64,000 nucleotides of DNA, from the NCBI GenBank assembly GCA_024734555.1, contig JANPWX010000107.1, positions 514,895 through 578,894 of the forward strand, given 5' to 3'. Within the stretch, counting starts at the first letter, position 1, and every line of letters begins with the position of its first letter. The notes below the pieces were generated by a model. That model was not told where the DNA came from and did not search any database. It was given only the letters and a program-made list of their open reading frames with translations. Below are positions 46,090-58,752 of this stretch, piece by piece. This DNA is from Trochalopteron elliotii. Its lineage: Eukaryota; Chordata; Aves; Passeriformes; Leiothrichidae. A program made the position numbers and the translations under genes.

Positions 46090-46676
46090 GGGGGGCATCA
46101 GGCACAGAATTGTTGGCTGCTCAGCCAACAGGAGGGGATTGTCCTGCTCTGCACTGGGGCAGCCTCACCTCGAGTCCTGGGGGCAGTTTTGGGCACCACA
46201 ATATTAAAAAAGACATGAATCTATTACAGTGTGTCCAAAGGAGGGCTATGAAGGTGATAAAGGGCCTTGAGGGGAAGCTGTGTGAGGGGTGGCTGATGTC
46301 ACTTGGTGTGTTCAGCTTTGAGGAGACTGAGGGGAAACCTCACTGGAAGTTACAACTTCCTCGTGAGGGCAAGAGAAGGGGCAGGCACTGATCTCTTTTC
46401 TCTGGTGACCATTAATGGGACCCCAGGGATGAAACAGAGTTAGAAGAGGGTTAGGTTGAATATTATAATAAGTTTCTTCATCCAGAGTATGGTTGGGCAC
46501 TGAACAGGCTCCCCAAGGAAGTGGTCACAGCACTGAGCCTGACTGAGTTCAAGAAGTGTTTGGACAATGCTCTTGAGCACAGGGTGTGACTCTTGGGACT
46601 GTCCTGTGTAGTGCCAGGAGTTGGACAGATGATCCTGATGAGTCCTTTCTAACTGGAGATATTCTATTATTATATG
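46090..46676 (+). mobile_element. CR1 LINE, 5'-truncated, with C-terminal reverse-transcriptase ORF remnant
   Basis: This is a 585-bp CR1 3' segment, plus strand. The left half still translates to the end of the CR1 polyprotein (VQRRAMKVIKGLEGKL, then LGVFSFEETEG), matching the family's typical RRAxKxIxGLE...L..LGLFSLE..R motif. After frameshifts it continues as caggcactgatctcttttct, ggttgggcactgaacaggct, ccccaaggaagtggtcacag, then gccaggagttggacagatga and a decayed attctattattatatgag tail. ORF2 is truncated at its 5' end and broken, so the copy cannot move. A run of nine G at the left edge marks the truncation point. Confidence 0.92.
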
Positions 46677-48394
46677 AGTGAAATTCATGTTTAGCTACTC
46701 AAATCTGTGCCTCATCTGATTCACCTGATCCCAAGAGCTTGGCAAATACCAGAACTGACGTAACTGAGCACTTTATTCTTGCTGTATTTGCCTCCTTCCA
46801 AAAGCAGTGAACAAGGTCAATGATTCTTTACTGACATGAGTGATTTTATTTCAATGGTCCTTAGTCTCTCTTTGTTTATGTGTAGAAAAGACCTCCTATT
46901 GTTTAGATATGACTGCTAAGGTCAGTTTTTAGGTTGGTTGTGTTTAGCTAATGATAAAAGGGCTGAGAAATCTGATCTTTGGTCTTTAACATAAAGTCCC
47001 AGCTCCTGGAGTCAAGTACTGAGCTGTTTTGTTTTGGATACCCCCTTTATTCCAAAAAAGGGTGAAGATTTTGGCTTCCATTGATTTAGGGGTGAGGTGC
47101 AGAAAACTTGAAGAAAAATAATGGTTTATTGTGAGCATTAAAAAATGAAAAGCAAATCAAGAACTGTCAGCCCTCTTAGAACCTGACTCCCTCCAGGATA
47201 ATATTGCAAACATCATGTCCTCTGACCACAGCATTAAATAACACTTGTCAAAGCACAATTCAGCAGTTTCACTGGGGGCTGGTTAAATTCTGACATGCAA
47301 AGTACATTAAGGAGTTTGCAGTATCTCTTCCCATTTCCAAAACTTGGAAGAAATACCAATATATTTCTGAAACAAGCAAACAAATACAATCATTGTGTTT
47401 GCAAAAGTAGAAATTGTTCCATTCACACCGTCAGCAGTTCTAAATCAGGAGATTCTGATCAGCTTTCTAAATCAGAAGATGAAGAATTCAGCATTCTCCT
47501 GATGTAGGAGAATCTTTAAAGAAGGTGGCTCTGGGATATCCTGGTGCTGCCCCTGTTCAGAAAAGGTCTTGAGCAAAAGCCTGTCTTGAATGGGGATCCT
47601 GTGATCAATATTTGGAATACCCGCTTGCAATAATTATAGTTGTGTTACTCAGGCATGCTACCTAGAAAAGGGGTTCAGCTTTCCTGTAATTTTGGTCATT
47701 TTTTGCCAGGTTCTCACATTTTTTTTTAAAATTATTTTTAAAGTCCACCTCTGGCAAAATAACAATCCCAGCAGTCTGACACTTAAAGAAAGCAGTGCAA
47801 GTTGAACTAGATTTTGCTGCTGGAAAGGTATTCTGTGGTTCAAAAACACCCTGATAGTTTGACTCTAATTACAAACAGAACAGACTCTCAAATATAACAA
47901 GATCACTAGCAGGCAGCAAGAGTTTCTTCAAGGAAGGGAGCCTCTGTCATTTCAAAAGCCCAATATTCTCTTAAGAATGATAAAAAAAAGGTATGATCAA
48001 TGAGAATACACAGGAGATATGATGTTTCATTAAATGTAGATTACAGTGATCTTTGTCACCTTACTTTTACAAAGCAGGGCAGAGAATCAGCACATAGTAA
48101 TTTAGTAGAGTGAAATTCTTAGTGTGTGACCTCATCTGCTCATTTTTGGGGTAAAGCTCAAGTTAGTGGGGCAGATGCTCGTGTGGGACCATGCTGTTCT
48201 TCCACTCTAATTTCCATGCATTGCATCAGTGTGAAATGCAAAGCAACGTGTCCAGGATTAGTAAGATCTCCATTAATATCCTTCTGTACAAAAATATCTC
48301 TGTCAAGTTTTAATTAAATGAAAACCTGTTAGATAATTTATTAAGAATATGGAAGATGTGCAAAACTTGTGACTTGTTATTTTAAGGGTTGAAT
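46677..48394. other. Unique non-coding DNA
   Basis: Nothing recognised. T-tract at 47719-47730. Confidence 0.5.
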
Positions 48395-48475
48395 CTTCAC
48401 TTTGAAGCTGGCATAAATCCACCAAAAGTCAATGGAAGTATCTAGATTTACACCAGCTGAAAGGATCTGTTCTCA
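48395..48475 (+). repeat. Probable ancient amniote repeat fragment
   Basis: gctggcataaatccaccaaa, then gtcaatggaagtatctagat and ttacaccagctgaaaggatc resemble an old dispersed repeat shared by reptiles and birds whose end reads like ...GAAGTCAATGGAGCTA...GATTTACACCAGCTGAGGATCTG. I recognise the pattern but am not sure of the family name. The first part (ctggcataaatcc) and the last part (atttacaccag) are loosely inverted to each other, as in that family. Confidence 0.4.
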
Positions 48476-51400
48476 ATTTTACTCAGAGTTTTTACTGCTT
48501 TTTTTTTTCCCCAGAATGGAAGCAAATGTTGAAAAATAACATACTGCAGTGTTATTAGGCTGCTGATATCTCAGTCAGCATCAAGAAAATAGCTGCATAA
48601 CCACACAGTAATGGTGGGATAATCAAAGGTGTGGAGGGAGAAGGTGTCCCCTTATGTACTTTATTAGTTCTGACTGTAACTCTGAAGTCTCAGTGAGTGG
48701 CTGAATATCACATTTGGAGCACAAAGCACAGGTTGAACAGCACGTGGCCCATGCAGCTCCCTGAGCAGGGGGTCTGGCAGGCATTCAAATGGGATCCCTT
48801 GTGGACAATGGGAGAGCTGAAGACAAGGGAAATCAATCCAGCTGAATCTGCTGGAGGAAAAGGTGTTTGGAGCCGTGAAACTTCCCCAGAAGCAGAGGCA
48901 AAGACGTTGAGTGTTAATGGTGCATTTTGAGCTTCAAAGGTTGTTGGAGAAGGAGAAGAGATGTTGGAGGCACATGCAGAGATGAAGGGATTGCGGGGAG
49001 GAAGGAAGGGGAGGGCTTTGGTGACGTCTTTGGTGTCACTGTAAGACTGGCTAAGCAAGAAGGGAACTGGCTGGAGAGGGAGACAGAGAAGGGAACATGT
49101 TTAAGGGAGGAGGTTCTTGAAGTGGGATGACTTTGAGCTATGTCTGAACAGTTAGAGGCACAGGAATATGTATGTATAGGTGTGAATTATTTTGCCAGAG
49201 TCTCCAGATAAAGTGGAGAGGCACGTGGCTCTTGCAGCCGTTACAAAAGAGCATCTCTAACTCGCTTGGGCTGCACGTGTTTCAGGAGGGCAGCTGTTCA
49301 GCTGGAGCATCCATGAGGCTGGAAAACAGTCTTCCTCCACTAATGGGACACCAGGGCTGTCAGCAGAAAGTAGCTGCACCTCTCAGGACCCTGTGTCTTT
49401 GACAGGATAACAGATGCCTGTCCACAGAGTGCTTCAGAGAGGCCACAGAAGTTGCAGCCAGCTCAGATGAAGGGAAGTGAAAAGCACTCTGGGCTGTGTG
49501 GGATGGGGCCAAAGTGCAGCAGCCTCAAAGGAGCTTAGAAGTGAAAGTCTTCCAAGGCTGTGTAGGAAATGATCAGAGATGGTTCAGGGAATGGACAAGG
49601 AACTGAGAAATCTGTGTTTCGTTTAAACCAGCTCCTGGTTTAGTTCCTTTTCAACAAGTCACTCCATTCTGGCTGTGGCATGCTTCTCAATCTGCAGCCT
49701 GAAGGTAAATCCTTCTCTCTTGTTCTGTTGCTTAGGTTGCAAGTTTTTTTTTTTCCTTCACAATGGGTGTTAGGTCCCATGGCTCCTCAGCTGATCCCTC
49801 AGTTTTACTGTCATACAAATCATTAATACCAATTATTGAGGGTCAGCTGTAATGTTGTCTGCAGGGAATAAGTTTTTGGAACAGGTACTTCTGTGTTGGG
49901 CCTGCATTGCAATCTTTCTGATCCTGAACTGATTTATGCCACCCTCAATGCTGGACCAACATCCTGGAAAAAGAGAAGGATCCATTGTGTTTGCAGGTTA
50001 CTCTCCTTGCATGGGAGTAGACTCTTTACAGGAAAGGATTTGAAAATGAATTGACAGAGTGATAAAGATCTTTGAAATGCTTGACTTCCTGTATTTGTTT
50101 CACCTCAACAGCAGGTGCCTTCCTAAATAGAAATTCCAGCTGAAACTTGGTCTCCTTCTCTCTTTTCAAATCTGTCAGTTTAGATCACACTGTTTCAAGA
50201 AACAGCAAATGAGGTTTTGCTGTGAACACCATGGCAAGACATATGTCTTGTCATGAGAAAATTCTTCATATAATTTCATTTTAGAGGTAAAATGGGACTC
50301 ATGAGGATCCTGAGGATCCGTGAGAGATAACACCACTAACTTCCCACATTTTAATTAAAGCTGATTTCCAGGATTAGGAAGCCTATTTGGAAATGACCAA
50401 CATCTTGCAATTGTGTTGCTGCCCTTAGTGAAGTCTGCTGAGACAAATACCATTTCATGTAGTGTGTCATTTCTTCAGTCTTTTTATTCTTCTTACGCCC
50501 CTCTCTAGCATATCACAGTCTATTTCAGTAGATATTTTCTTCTCTTAAATATCTATATTAAGCTGCTTCTAAAATAATCCTCTTGGTAGAGAAATTAGTA
50601 GAATTCCTTGTTATGAGTAAGTGAAATCTGGTAGTACAAGGTTGAATGGCTAAATGGATCTCTTTACATAGATGTGCCTCTGTGTGTGCAAGTGCATACA
50701 TGTAAATCACACTTTTATGTGGCTGAAATCTTCATTGTGGTTAATAAATGAGGAGAAATATTTAATCCTTTATTTTCATCAGTGGCTTCATCTGAAACAG
50801 ATCACTGTTAGTTTTATGTTTTTAATTGTATTGAGACTCCTATTATAACCTATTTTTAGGTTATGTGTTTTAACACGTTATTCCATTAACCCATGGGTTG
50901 TGGAGCAGGAGCAGAAAGCCTGTTCTTCCTTCTATCTCAAATAATTTAAATATAGTGTTCATTGAAATTTTCAGGTTTTTCAAGCCACTGGAGTCCAGTG
51001 TGGTGCTTTTTACTCTGGAACTTCACAGGCTATGAAAATATGACTCCCAAACCTTCTGTTAGCCTGAGATCTTTTATGGTTTGAAACGTTCCAAGTGACA
51101 AAAGAGCCTCAGAAACCACATTTAGTGCTGAGTACCCATGGCCACATGGCTTTGATCTGGGTAGAACCCTTATGAGGGGCTGTGTTTTTTTGTTAGGATT
51201 TGTAGCACGTTACTGCTAATCAAATTTTCTGACAGGGCTCTCTATGAGGAGGCTGATACATGCTCTGCTTTTTAAAATGTGCATCTGGCACACTCCTGTC
51301 ATGGCCCAAGATGTTCAGCAGTGGCTTCTCTGGTGGGTCTACATGGAAAGCCTTTGGTCATCACCAGTAAGACAATCTAAGTGACAAAATAAGTGATGGG

Positions 51401-53185
51401 CCAGCTAAACAGAAATTTTTGTCTGCTTCCTAAAAATATTGCAACACTTGTAGCAGGAACTAGGGATTTGTGACACTTTTTTTTCACTGTAATTTAGATA
51501 TTCCAGCTTCCTATTGGGATTGTAGGGAGCTGGGATCTTCAAATGGAGAGGAGCAGACAGGGACAGGCTTTCACACTTGAGTTCTACCTGCATGTCAAGA
51601 GTGTTTTAATTTTCTAAAGCTCCAAATTAGCTTTTTGCTCCATCAGCTGCTGGTAGTAGCTACTCGCATCTATAACTAATGAAGCTGGGAAAGCCTGGCA
51701 CAGGAAACTTGGCAGGACTCTGGTCTTTCAAATGCTTTGATTGCTTCTTCCCCTCTTCTCATTCATGCACCTCTTGAATGTTGAGTTAATAGGAATTCCT
51801 GCCCTGCCGGGAATACCTGGAGACCACAAGGGCTGGCCATCGGTCTGTGGTGGGTTGTTTGAAGGGGAAAACTACAGCCTGGGGTGTTGTCACATCTGGT
51901 CATACAAGAGCATCTCCCGCCTTTGTGTGATCCGGCTGTGAAAAGGTTGAGTGGGGCTTTGACCAGGGTAAAGCCGTTGATGATGCAGAGCTGCTGCAAA
52001 CTAGGCTGTGTAGCTGGGGGGAAAGAGCATTCCCCAGCTGGGAAGCTGCTGGAATCTTATGAAGAGGGGATGGTTTGCTGCAAGTTAGCAGCAAGTGCTG
52101 TGGAGAGCGCTTGGGGTTAGGCATGCGGTGTTAAAGGTCTGAGGGAGGAAGGGGGCAAATGTAGTTGTGATTTGTCACTGCCCTGTTTCATTCCTGACAG
52201 CTGCCTGGGGATCGTGTCAGCCCCCTACAACAAGGTGGAGCAGCTTGAACAATTCTAGCCTGTTCTTTCTTTCACAATTGTCCTTTTCCTTGAAAGAGAG
52301 CTTTTTGACCCTCTCATAACCCAAGTTGTACAAAGGGGATATCCCCAGTTTTGCCCTACTGGTTCAACACTTCCAAAATACTTCCAAAAGTTTTAATTTC
52401 TTTGTCTTGCACTAGAATATTTGATAACGAAAAATTCTTCTAAAAATATTTTATAGGTTTCACCTTGATTATGATATTCATCTGAATATTGCCCCCTGAC
52501 CCCTTCTTAGTGTCACTATAACTTTATTTTTACTTTGTTTTTGCAAATACTCAGAAATGCTATAACTGAATAAGCCCAAAGCAAACTAAGGCTATTCCAA
52601 AGCAGAGGTACTACAATAAGGCTATACTTATACTGAGGTTTGTTTGGACCTGATGAGTTAACACCCATCAAACTTGACTGCCATTCTAATCAGGATGAAG
52701 CCAGAAATGGCTATAATCACAGTGTCTGACCATCCTCCTTGAAATTTTCTAAAGCCCTGCTCTAAAGTTGTAGGGAAGGGAATATTGAGAGGCTGCCTAA
52801 GAGGATTTATAAACCCTCCTGAGCCTATTCTTTCTTTCTGCTCTTTTATTTCAAAGCCATGGCATTTGCCTTTCTTTTATTCTTTCCAGGTCAGAGTAAG
52901 TATTTCTTTCTTTATAGCAGACATCTTAGCACAGCTTCAGCATTTAGAGGCCAGTCCTGTGTTTGCTGAAGCCACTGATTTCTAGGTATGTAGAAGGGAG
53001 CCCTTCATGCCTGTCTTTGCCTTCTCTGCTCTGAACTTAACTCTTTAAACACAGTGCTCTAACTTCAGTCCGAGTTATCCAGCCACTATTTGCTCAAGGC
53101 ACTTACCTCACCATCAAGGGATTTTACACCTCTCAGTCTAGGAATTTCTATGCCTCCAGCACTTTGTTTGAAGGGAGTAAGCAGT
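48476..53185. other. Unique non-coding DNA
   Basis: No gene recognised. 48760-49110 is purine-rich (ggaggaaggaaggggagggc) with opposite-strand chance frames of up to 116 codons. T-tracts lie at 48502-48510, 49746-49755 and 51478-51485. No exon signal was found. Confidence 0.5.
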
Positions 53186-53275
53186 GTTATCTCTGTGTTG
53201 CACAGGGTAGCCAGTGTAGGGGAGAGTAAGTGACTTGTCCAAATGCTCCTCACATGCTCAGTGACCAGGAAGATT
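53186..53275 (+). repeat. Possible MIR-like SINE core
   Basis: gttatctctgtgttgcacag, then agagtaagtgacttgtccaa, then catgctcagtgaccagga follow the order of the amniote MIR family (ATTATCCCCATTTTACAG...GAGGTTAAGTGACTTGCCCA...GTCACACAGCTAGTGAGTGG). About 90 bp match loosely. MIR-type copies in birds are rare and very old, so a chance match cannot be excluded. Confidence 0.35.
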
Positions 53276-56200
53276 GTTCACTCCATGCCCTCTACTTGTG
53301 GGAATATATGCTGTGAGGAGGGGCCTTTGTATCTTGATAGAAATGATCTTTTTTTTCCTCAGCAATATGAGAAACTGGCTTTCCAAGCTACCCTTGTGAA
53401 GTACCATCATTCTAGCATATGGGATAATTTGGGTAATTTGCATTGAATGCTACTGTTGAGGAAAGAAAGTTAATCTGTTGTCATTGAGGATATTACAGTG
53501 TTGCACACGTGTTGAGGGAAAAGAGTGGTAAATAATGAAGCCACCTGGTAGGAAAAGTATGAAACAGAATATTCATTTTTCTTCAATGGGAATAACAGAT
53601 GACAAAAGTGAGACTTTCTTCAGATTGTTTGTTTACAGAAAATTCATATCCACTGAGACTGTATGTTAAATTCGCTCTCTGATGTTGCTGTCTGCCGGAT
53701 GCCTGTGGCCACTAGAGTATGTTCTTATGATCTTACCATTTATTTACCTTGATATAAAACTCCAATTACTGTCAGAGATGCTTCTTGTTAAATATGGTAA
53801 GATCTCTAGCTTCTAAGAGAGTGAATATGTATTCTTTACTCTGGGGCCACACTGAGCATGATGCTAAGGAATGAAAATACTAGGGACTTTGGTGCAAATT
53901 AATTAAGTATCTAAAGATAACAGTGTAATGAAAATAGTTTGAAGAAGTTTGGGCTTTGGAGACAGAAGAAATTTGGAAGAGAGAATAATACAGATGCATG
54001 TTTGTCTTTCTCTTTAGGAAGCTTTTTCAAAGCGTTGGTTTTTCTTTTATATAGATGTAAAGTCTAGTGCTTCCAGAAGCTGAGGACCTATCACTTTTAT
54101 TAGTGTTAATTCTTAATAATTTAACAAATGCCCAGAGTACTTTTAGCTATGGTCCCTATAGACACACAGAGAGTACTTGGAAGCTTTATGTTGTAAAAGT
54201 CCCCAGCTTTTAGTTGTCATTGTGATCTGAGGAAAAAAATAAGGCCAACTGTAATATTAGAGGCAAAGAAATATGAATAGAAAAGTTTTTAGGGCAAAAG
54301 TCATGTAAGCTCATTTGTGGAGCTGACCACTTTGTGTCATTGTCCACATGTGAGCCATTAAATCACACCCCTCAGTAGTAGTCCAGGCTGAAAATCTTGC
54401 TGGCAACCCAAAATGCTTTCCTTTAAATCCTGACTAGTAATGGCAAATTATTTCTGGGAGGACTGTTTACTGAAACAAGTTCTAGACTCAAGGAATTTCA
54501 GTGTCATACTCTCTCAAAACCAGTCAGGTGGCTTAAGAGTAGTGACTGAAGATGAGCAACTCATGATCATAACACTGAGGTCAACAGGAGTTGGAGAGAG
54601 AACAATATTTACACAGTTGGTTTGGGTTTTTTGTTAGATTTAGTTGCTCAGCGAAAAGTCCTGAGTATCCCAAATTCCAGACTCAGTTATTGTCATGATT
54701 TTAAGAAACCAGGACAGCAATAAAGAATATTTAGAAGGAAGGATCAGTAAAAGAGAAATATAACTTTACCAAAAGTATTTTATCTAAGTGTCTTTAGATC
54801 AATTCCTTTTTATAACTAATTTCTTAAACAAAAGAAATTAGCTTGATCTGCTGTGTAGCATCTTTAGAGTCTCCATGGTGTTACACAGGCAATTCTTAAT
54901 TTAAAATGTTTGGGAGGCAGCTACTAGAATTGTAATGTGGAGTGGAACTGCTAAGAGACAAAACAGTTATACTAAAAGAAATACTGCTATGCTGAAAGCA
55001 AGCTATGAAAGGAAGGCCTCCTGAGTGAGTTTTGGCACTGGATTTGGTTGAAGATTTTTCTTTAATGATGCTGGCATGAAAATTGGAGCATGCTTGCATT
55101 GATAGGGAAAAATGAGATGCACTGGCAATACAGAGGAGGCCTGAAATCTCCCATGGGAAAATTAAGATAACCCTGAGAAAGCAAGTGAAAGAAAAGGCAT
55201 TAAATGCACTAGTGAAAAATGTAAACCACACTCATAAATATCCTATTTCCATTGAAAACTCATAATTTAGAAGTATGTAAGTAGGAGGGAGACTGGAATG
55301 TAGTTCTTGCTTCGAGATGATTGAAATATCTGAAGTATCTCCATAAACGGTGTTCCTGGTTGAGAAAAAGATCTATCCTCTGTAAATGTTACCATGTGCT
55401 AATACGAGCAAACCAAGAAGAGGAATTTGGAGAGGAGTTCCTAGGATACTCTGGGTTTATCTCCTGTGGGAGTATAATTTGTTTAGCCTAGGGAAAACAA
55501 GGCCGAAAGGGAATAATATTGTTCTAAAATCATAAACGAAGGGTAGAAAAGTGCTGTGTATGAAGTGAGAGTTAAAAAAATAACACCTGGAAGAACTTAA
55601 AAATATGGGTTTAAATACCCAGTGGAAGGTGAGCAGATAGAGAGTGCATTTATTCTGAAAAGTAGAAGGTTGCTAGGCATGGCAAAGGCTGTTTCCCTGA
55701 AGCAGCTTTAGCAAGAGCAGAATGTTCTTTTTTGGCTTTGTGCCTGTTTCAAGTCCTCCAATATCATCTTTAGGGCTTAAATTCCTGTGTCCATGTATCC
55801 CAAGCTTTGAAAACAGTGTAGTGCTTTCATCTTTTTTAGCTAAAATAAAGCTAATAAATGGCTCACTCTGACTCCATCTGCTTATTGCAGGTGTCTTGAA
55901 TCCTTCTTCTGCTATGATGTAATCCAAAATGATGACATTTATGTTCATGAGTGGTCCAGTCTTTTTTTGGCTATTGGCTGACATTTTATGGTCATTTATG
56001 TTCCTGTGGCTGCGTCAACTGTTCTGTTACCACTACTGGTTTTAAAGCTGCCTTTTTTTACCATGAAGCTGTATGAAGATTTTTGAGATGGTGCTTTTTA
56101 TTCCTTTCAAAATACTCCAAGAAAGCTGGAAGGTTTGTAATGGGGCAATTTAATCTCATTCATCTTTCCAACAGCATTCTTTTTTATTTTGTTTTTTAAT

Positions 56201-57785
56201 TTTTTTTTTTGTCTCACGTCATCTTACTCAGCATCTTTCTTAAACATCTGGTGGAGCTTGTGTGACAACTGGAGACCTCCAGAAACATGCTGTTGCATAT
56301 CATCTTTATACCAGAGGCAACTGATTCCCTCTCCAGCTTTCTGCCTTGCCTGGGAAAGATCAGTACCTGGATGAAGGCCAGTCGGCTGTAACTGAACCCC
56401 TTCCACAAGAGATAAAAATGCTCAGGAATTCATCCATCCACAGAGCAAAAAAAGCAGGATTTGCTGTCTTTCCCACAATCAGCCAAGCTGCCATTAGTGG
56501 GTGGACAGAGAGAACCTCTTATACTTTTAGTGCAAGAGTGATAGTTTCCTGGATAATGTGGTGATAAACACAGCATTGATACCTAAAGCTGGAATTTTTG
56601 TGAAGTCATTCTGGCTTCTACCTATGCAGGCAATGGGGGAAGTTGTGTAGATTTCAGTGGAAGCAGAGATTGATTATCTTCTGAGTTGTTTTGAAAAACT
56701 TCAGTCAAGGTTGAAGCAAACACTGCGATTTTGTTCAAATTTTTTTTCTTAGGTATTCAAAGGGTAGAAAAAGCTTTTCTTTAAATGGTGAGTAAAATAG
56801 TTCTGTAAGGTGACAGGTAAGAAAAATACCAAATTGTTTCTAATAATAATTAAAGCAGTTGCTGAGGCTGGCTGATTTATTTTCTTAGCCTGAGCTGTAT
56901 TTGTGCATTTGTTTTATTTATCACAGAATATTGTAATAACAATATCAAAAGAATTTACAGTGGGGTATACTAGTTTACTTTCATCAAAAAAAGTTACAGC
57001 AGATGCTTTGAATTTACTGCAGATGGTGGCAAATATTTGCCTTATTATGAGGTTACACTAGTAGAGTGTCATGGCTGTTATTTAGTAAATCAGCTCATGG
57101 TTCAGGTGGTAATATCTATTAGCTGTGGCTGGCAAGGCTCAAGTGAAATAGAAAACAAACCAAATACTCAGCCAGTTCTTGCTCTTGGAGCAAATGTTTT
57201 TTCTTTGGAGAAATGAGAATTTTTTTTGTTGTTAACTCTCTCATATCCCCCTTTCCTACTTGACTGAGAGAATTCTTGTAGCCCTGTAGGACTCCCACCT
57301 GCCCAGAAGCAAGGCCTCAGCGTGAGCAGGACTGCTGATGTGCCCTCATTGGGGTCCCCATGACAGGGGTCTAAGGGGTGATGTTTAACAAAGGCCTTGC
57401 TGAATCCAGTGTTGCTTTCTGCTCCCAGCTGTCATCTGGATGGCTTTGTCCAGGGCAGGAGCACCAAGGCTGGGCAGCACAACACATTTTTCTTTCCTCA
57501 GGAGCTCAACAGAGCTGAACTTTACTCTTGAGCAGTAGTATGAAGTGGTGGATGAAGGAACTTGCACATGAGAGCTTGATGTAAATGGGTTTGACATAGA
57601 GATGCAGGGATGTATGTGACCTCGTGCCCTGGGATCAAGAAGATGAGTTTGTGGGAGACCCATCACTACAGTCTCAGAAGAAATTGCATTTTTGTAGCTG
57701 GTGTCCCAAGTACACCACCAGGCCTTAATGGTCAACATCACCAGGAACCTCCACCACACCCTCTTCTTAAGTGTATTATTTAAGC
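53276..57785. other. Unique non-coding DNA
   Basis: No gene or clear transposon. A T-rich tract lies at 56182-56212, followed by an acceptor-like cttactcag, but all frames close within a few codons. A 124-codon minus frame at 57385-57759 is unremarkable. Confidence 0.5.
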
Positions 57786-58131
57786 CCTGTCCCTGCCTGA
57801 GCTGAGCTTTGTTAAAGGAGTTTTAGTCTCCAGTTCAGCTGCAGCTGTGCCCCTCTCTGCCTGTGAATACCCATTAGCTGGGGGTTCTCTTGGCCCTGTC
57901 TTGTCACCATGGATGTCGCTGGTGACTCCTGGGCTGTGTCTGACTTGGTTGCCCTCAGCAGGTCTGATCCTTGCTCTGACTTGTGATCTTGGTCCTGCCT
58001 CCTCTCCCTGAGCTCTGATATGACCCTGGGTGCCATCCTGGGTCTGCCTCACCCACTGTGCCAAGGTGTGGTGGGGCTGGGGTTTTGGTAAGGCCTCAGC
58101 CGTGGGATTCCCCTCAGGTCCTGCCTCCCAG
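57786..58131. other. GC-rich segment abutting LTR copy 2, possibly part of the same insertion
   Basis: This 345-bp stretch is GC-richer than its surroundings. It is open on the minus strand for about 115 codons without a recognisable domain, and the frame runs on into the LTR. A 9-bp direct repeat, CCTGTCCCT, lies at 57786-57794 and again right after the LTR at 58580-58588. The DNA between begins TG and ends CA if the duplication is counted as 8 bp. So the inserted unit may be 57794-58579 rather than the LTR alone. This segment is absent beside LTR copy 1. Chance is possible. Confidence 0.3.
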
Positions 58132-58579
58132 TGATGCCTTAAGTTTGAGCTTTCCTGTTTTTCAGACTCTGTGCTGCCCAGGGGTGCAGTTCTGAGCCTC
58201 AAATTCAGTGTTCGGAAGCTCTCTTCACAGAGTAGGGAGACAAAAAGAATCCTTTTCCTGCTGAAGACCATGGACAACTTTCACCCCCAAAAGCACAAAC
58301 AAGGGTGGGCTGAAGGGAGGAACAAGAAGGATGGGACCTCACAACCTGAAGCTGGAATTGGACAATTAAACCCCAATATGAAAATGGAACAAAACTTATA
58401 AAAACGTAAGACTTTGTGACCATTCAGCCACTTTGTGACCATTTTGGGTCCACCTTGGGTGTAGGCCTGGTCAAGCCCTGTCCTGCCCAAGGTGGATCCT
58501 GGCGGCCTTTCAATAAATCCCTACTTTATTCTCCATCTCTGTCCGTTCCCTGTTTCAGGTCAGCCATCCCAAGGCATCA
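58132..58579 (+). mobile_element. LTR of an endogenous retrovirus (copy 2)
   Basis: Full-length relative of 11980-12426: it begins TGATGCCTTAAG and ends CCCAAGGCATCA, with TATAAAA at 58397-58403 and AATAAA at 58512-58517. Differences from copy 1 are concentrated in the first 100 bp. The stretch from about 58257 to 58370 (ctgaagacca...aattaaacc) is nearly identical, with only two differences there. The octamer of copy 1 is lost here (ATGAAAAT). The 46 kb between the two LTRs is ordinary host DNA, so they are separate insertions and not the ends of one provirus. Confidence 0.75.
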
Positions 58580-58752
58580 CCTGTCCCTCAGGGAGAAGCT
58601 GATCCATGTGGTGCTCTGGTGTGGGCCTCACTAGTCCTACTCCTTAAAAATGTCAGGTATATCTGAGCCCTTCTGCGTCTGAGCATAAAACAGGAGATAT
58701 TAATGGGGTAGATTCACATGTTTTCCCCCATTTTTTTTTTTTTTTATCCAAG
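58580..58752. other. Short unique spacer with T-tract
   Basis: Ends in a C/T run (ttttccccca followed by about 15 T and atccaag) that could act as a splice acceptor for the CpG-rich patch. Confidence 0.4.

Noticed and set aside
56182..56230. T-rich tract plus cttactcag as a splice acceptor
   Set aside because: All three downstream frames close quickly and no donor follows; T-runs are common in the window.
57780..58277. 165-codon minus-strand frame considered as a gag-like protein
   Set aside because: It runs antisense into the LTR (judged by TATA and AATAAA on the plus strand), and no nucleocapsid or capsid motif is visible.
11980..58579. The two similar LTRs as ends of one provirus
   Set aside because: They are 46 kb apart, far beyond provirus size, about 9% different, and the DNA between carries no retroviral genes.
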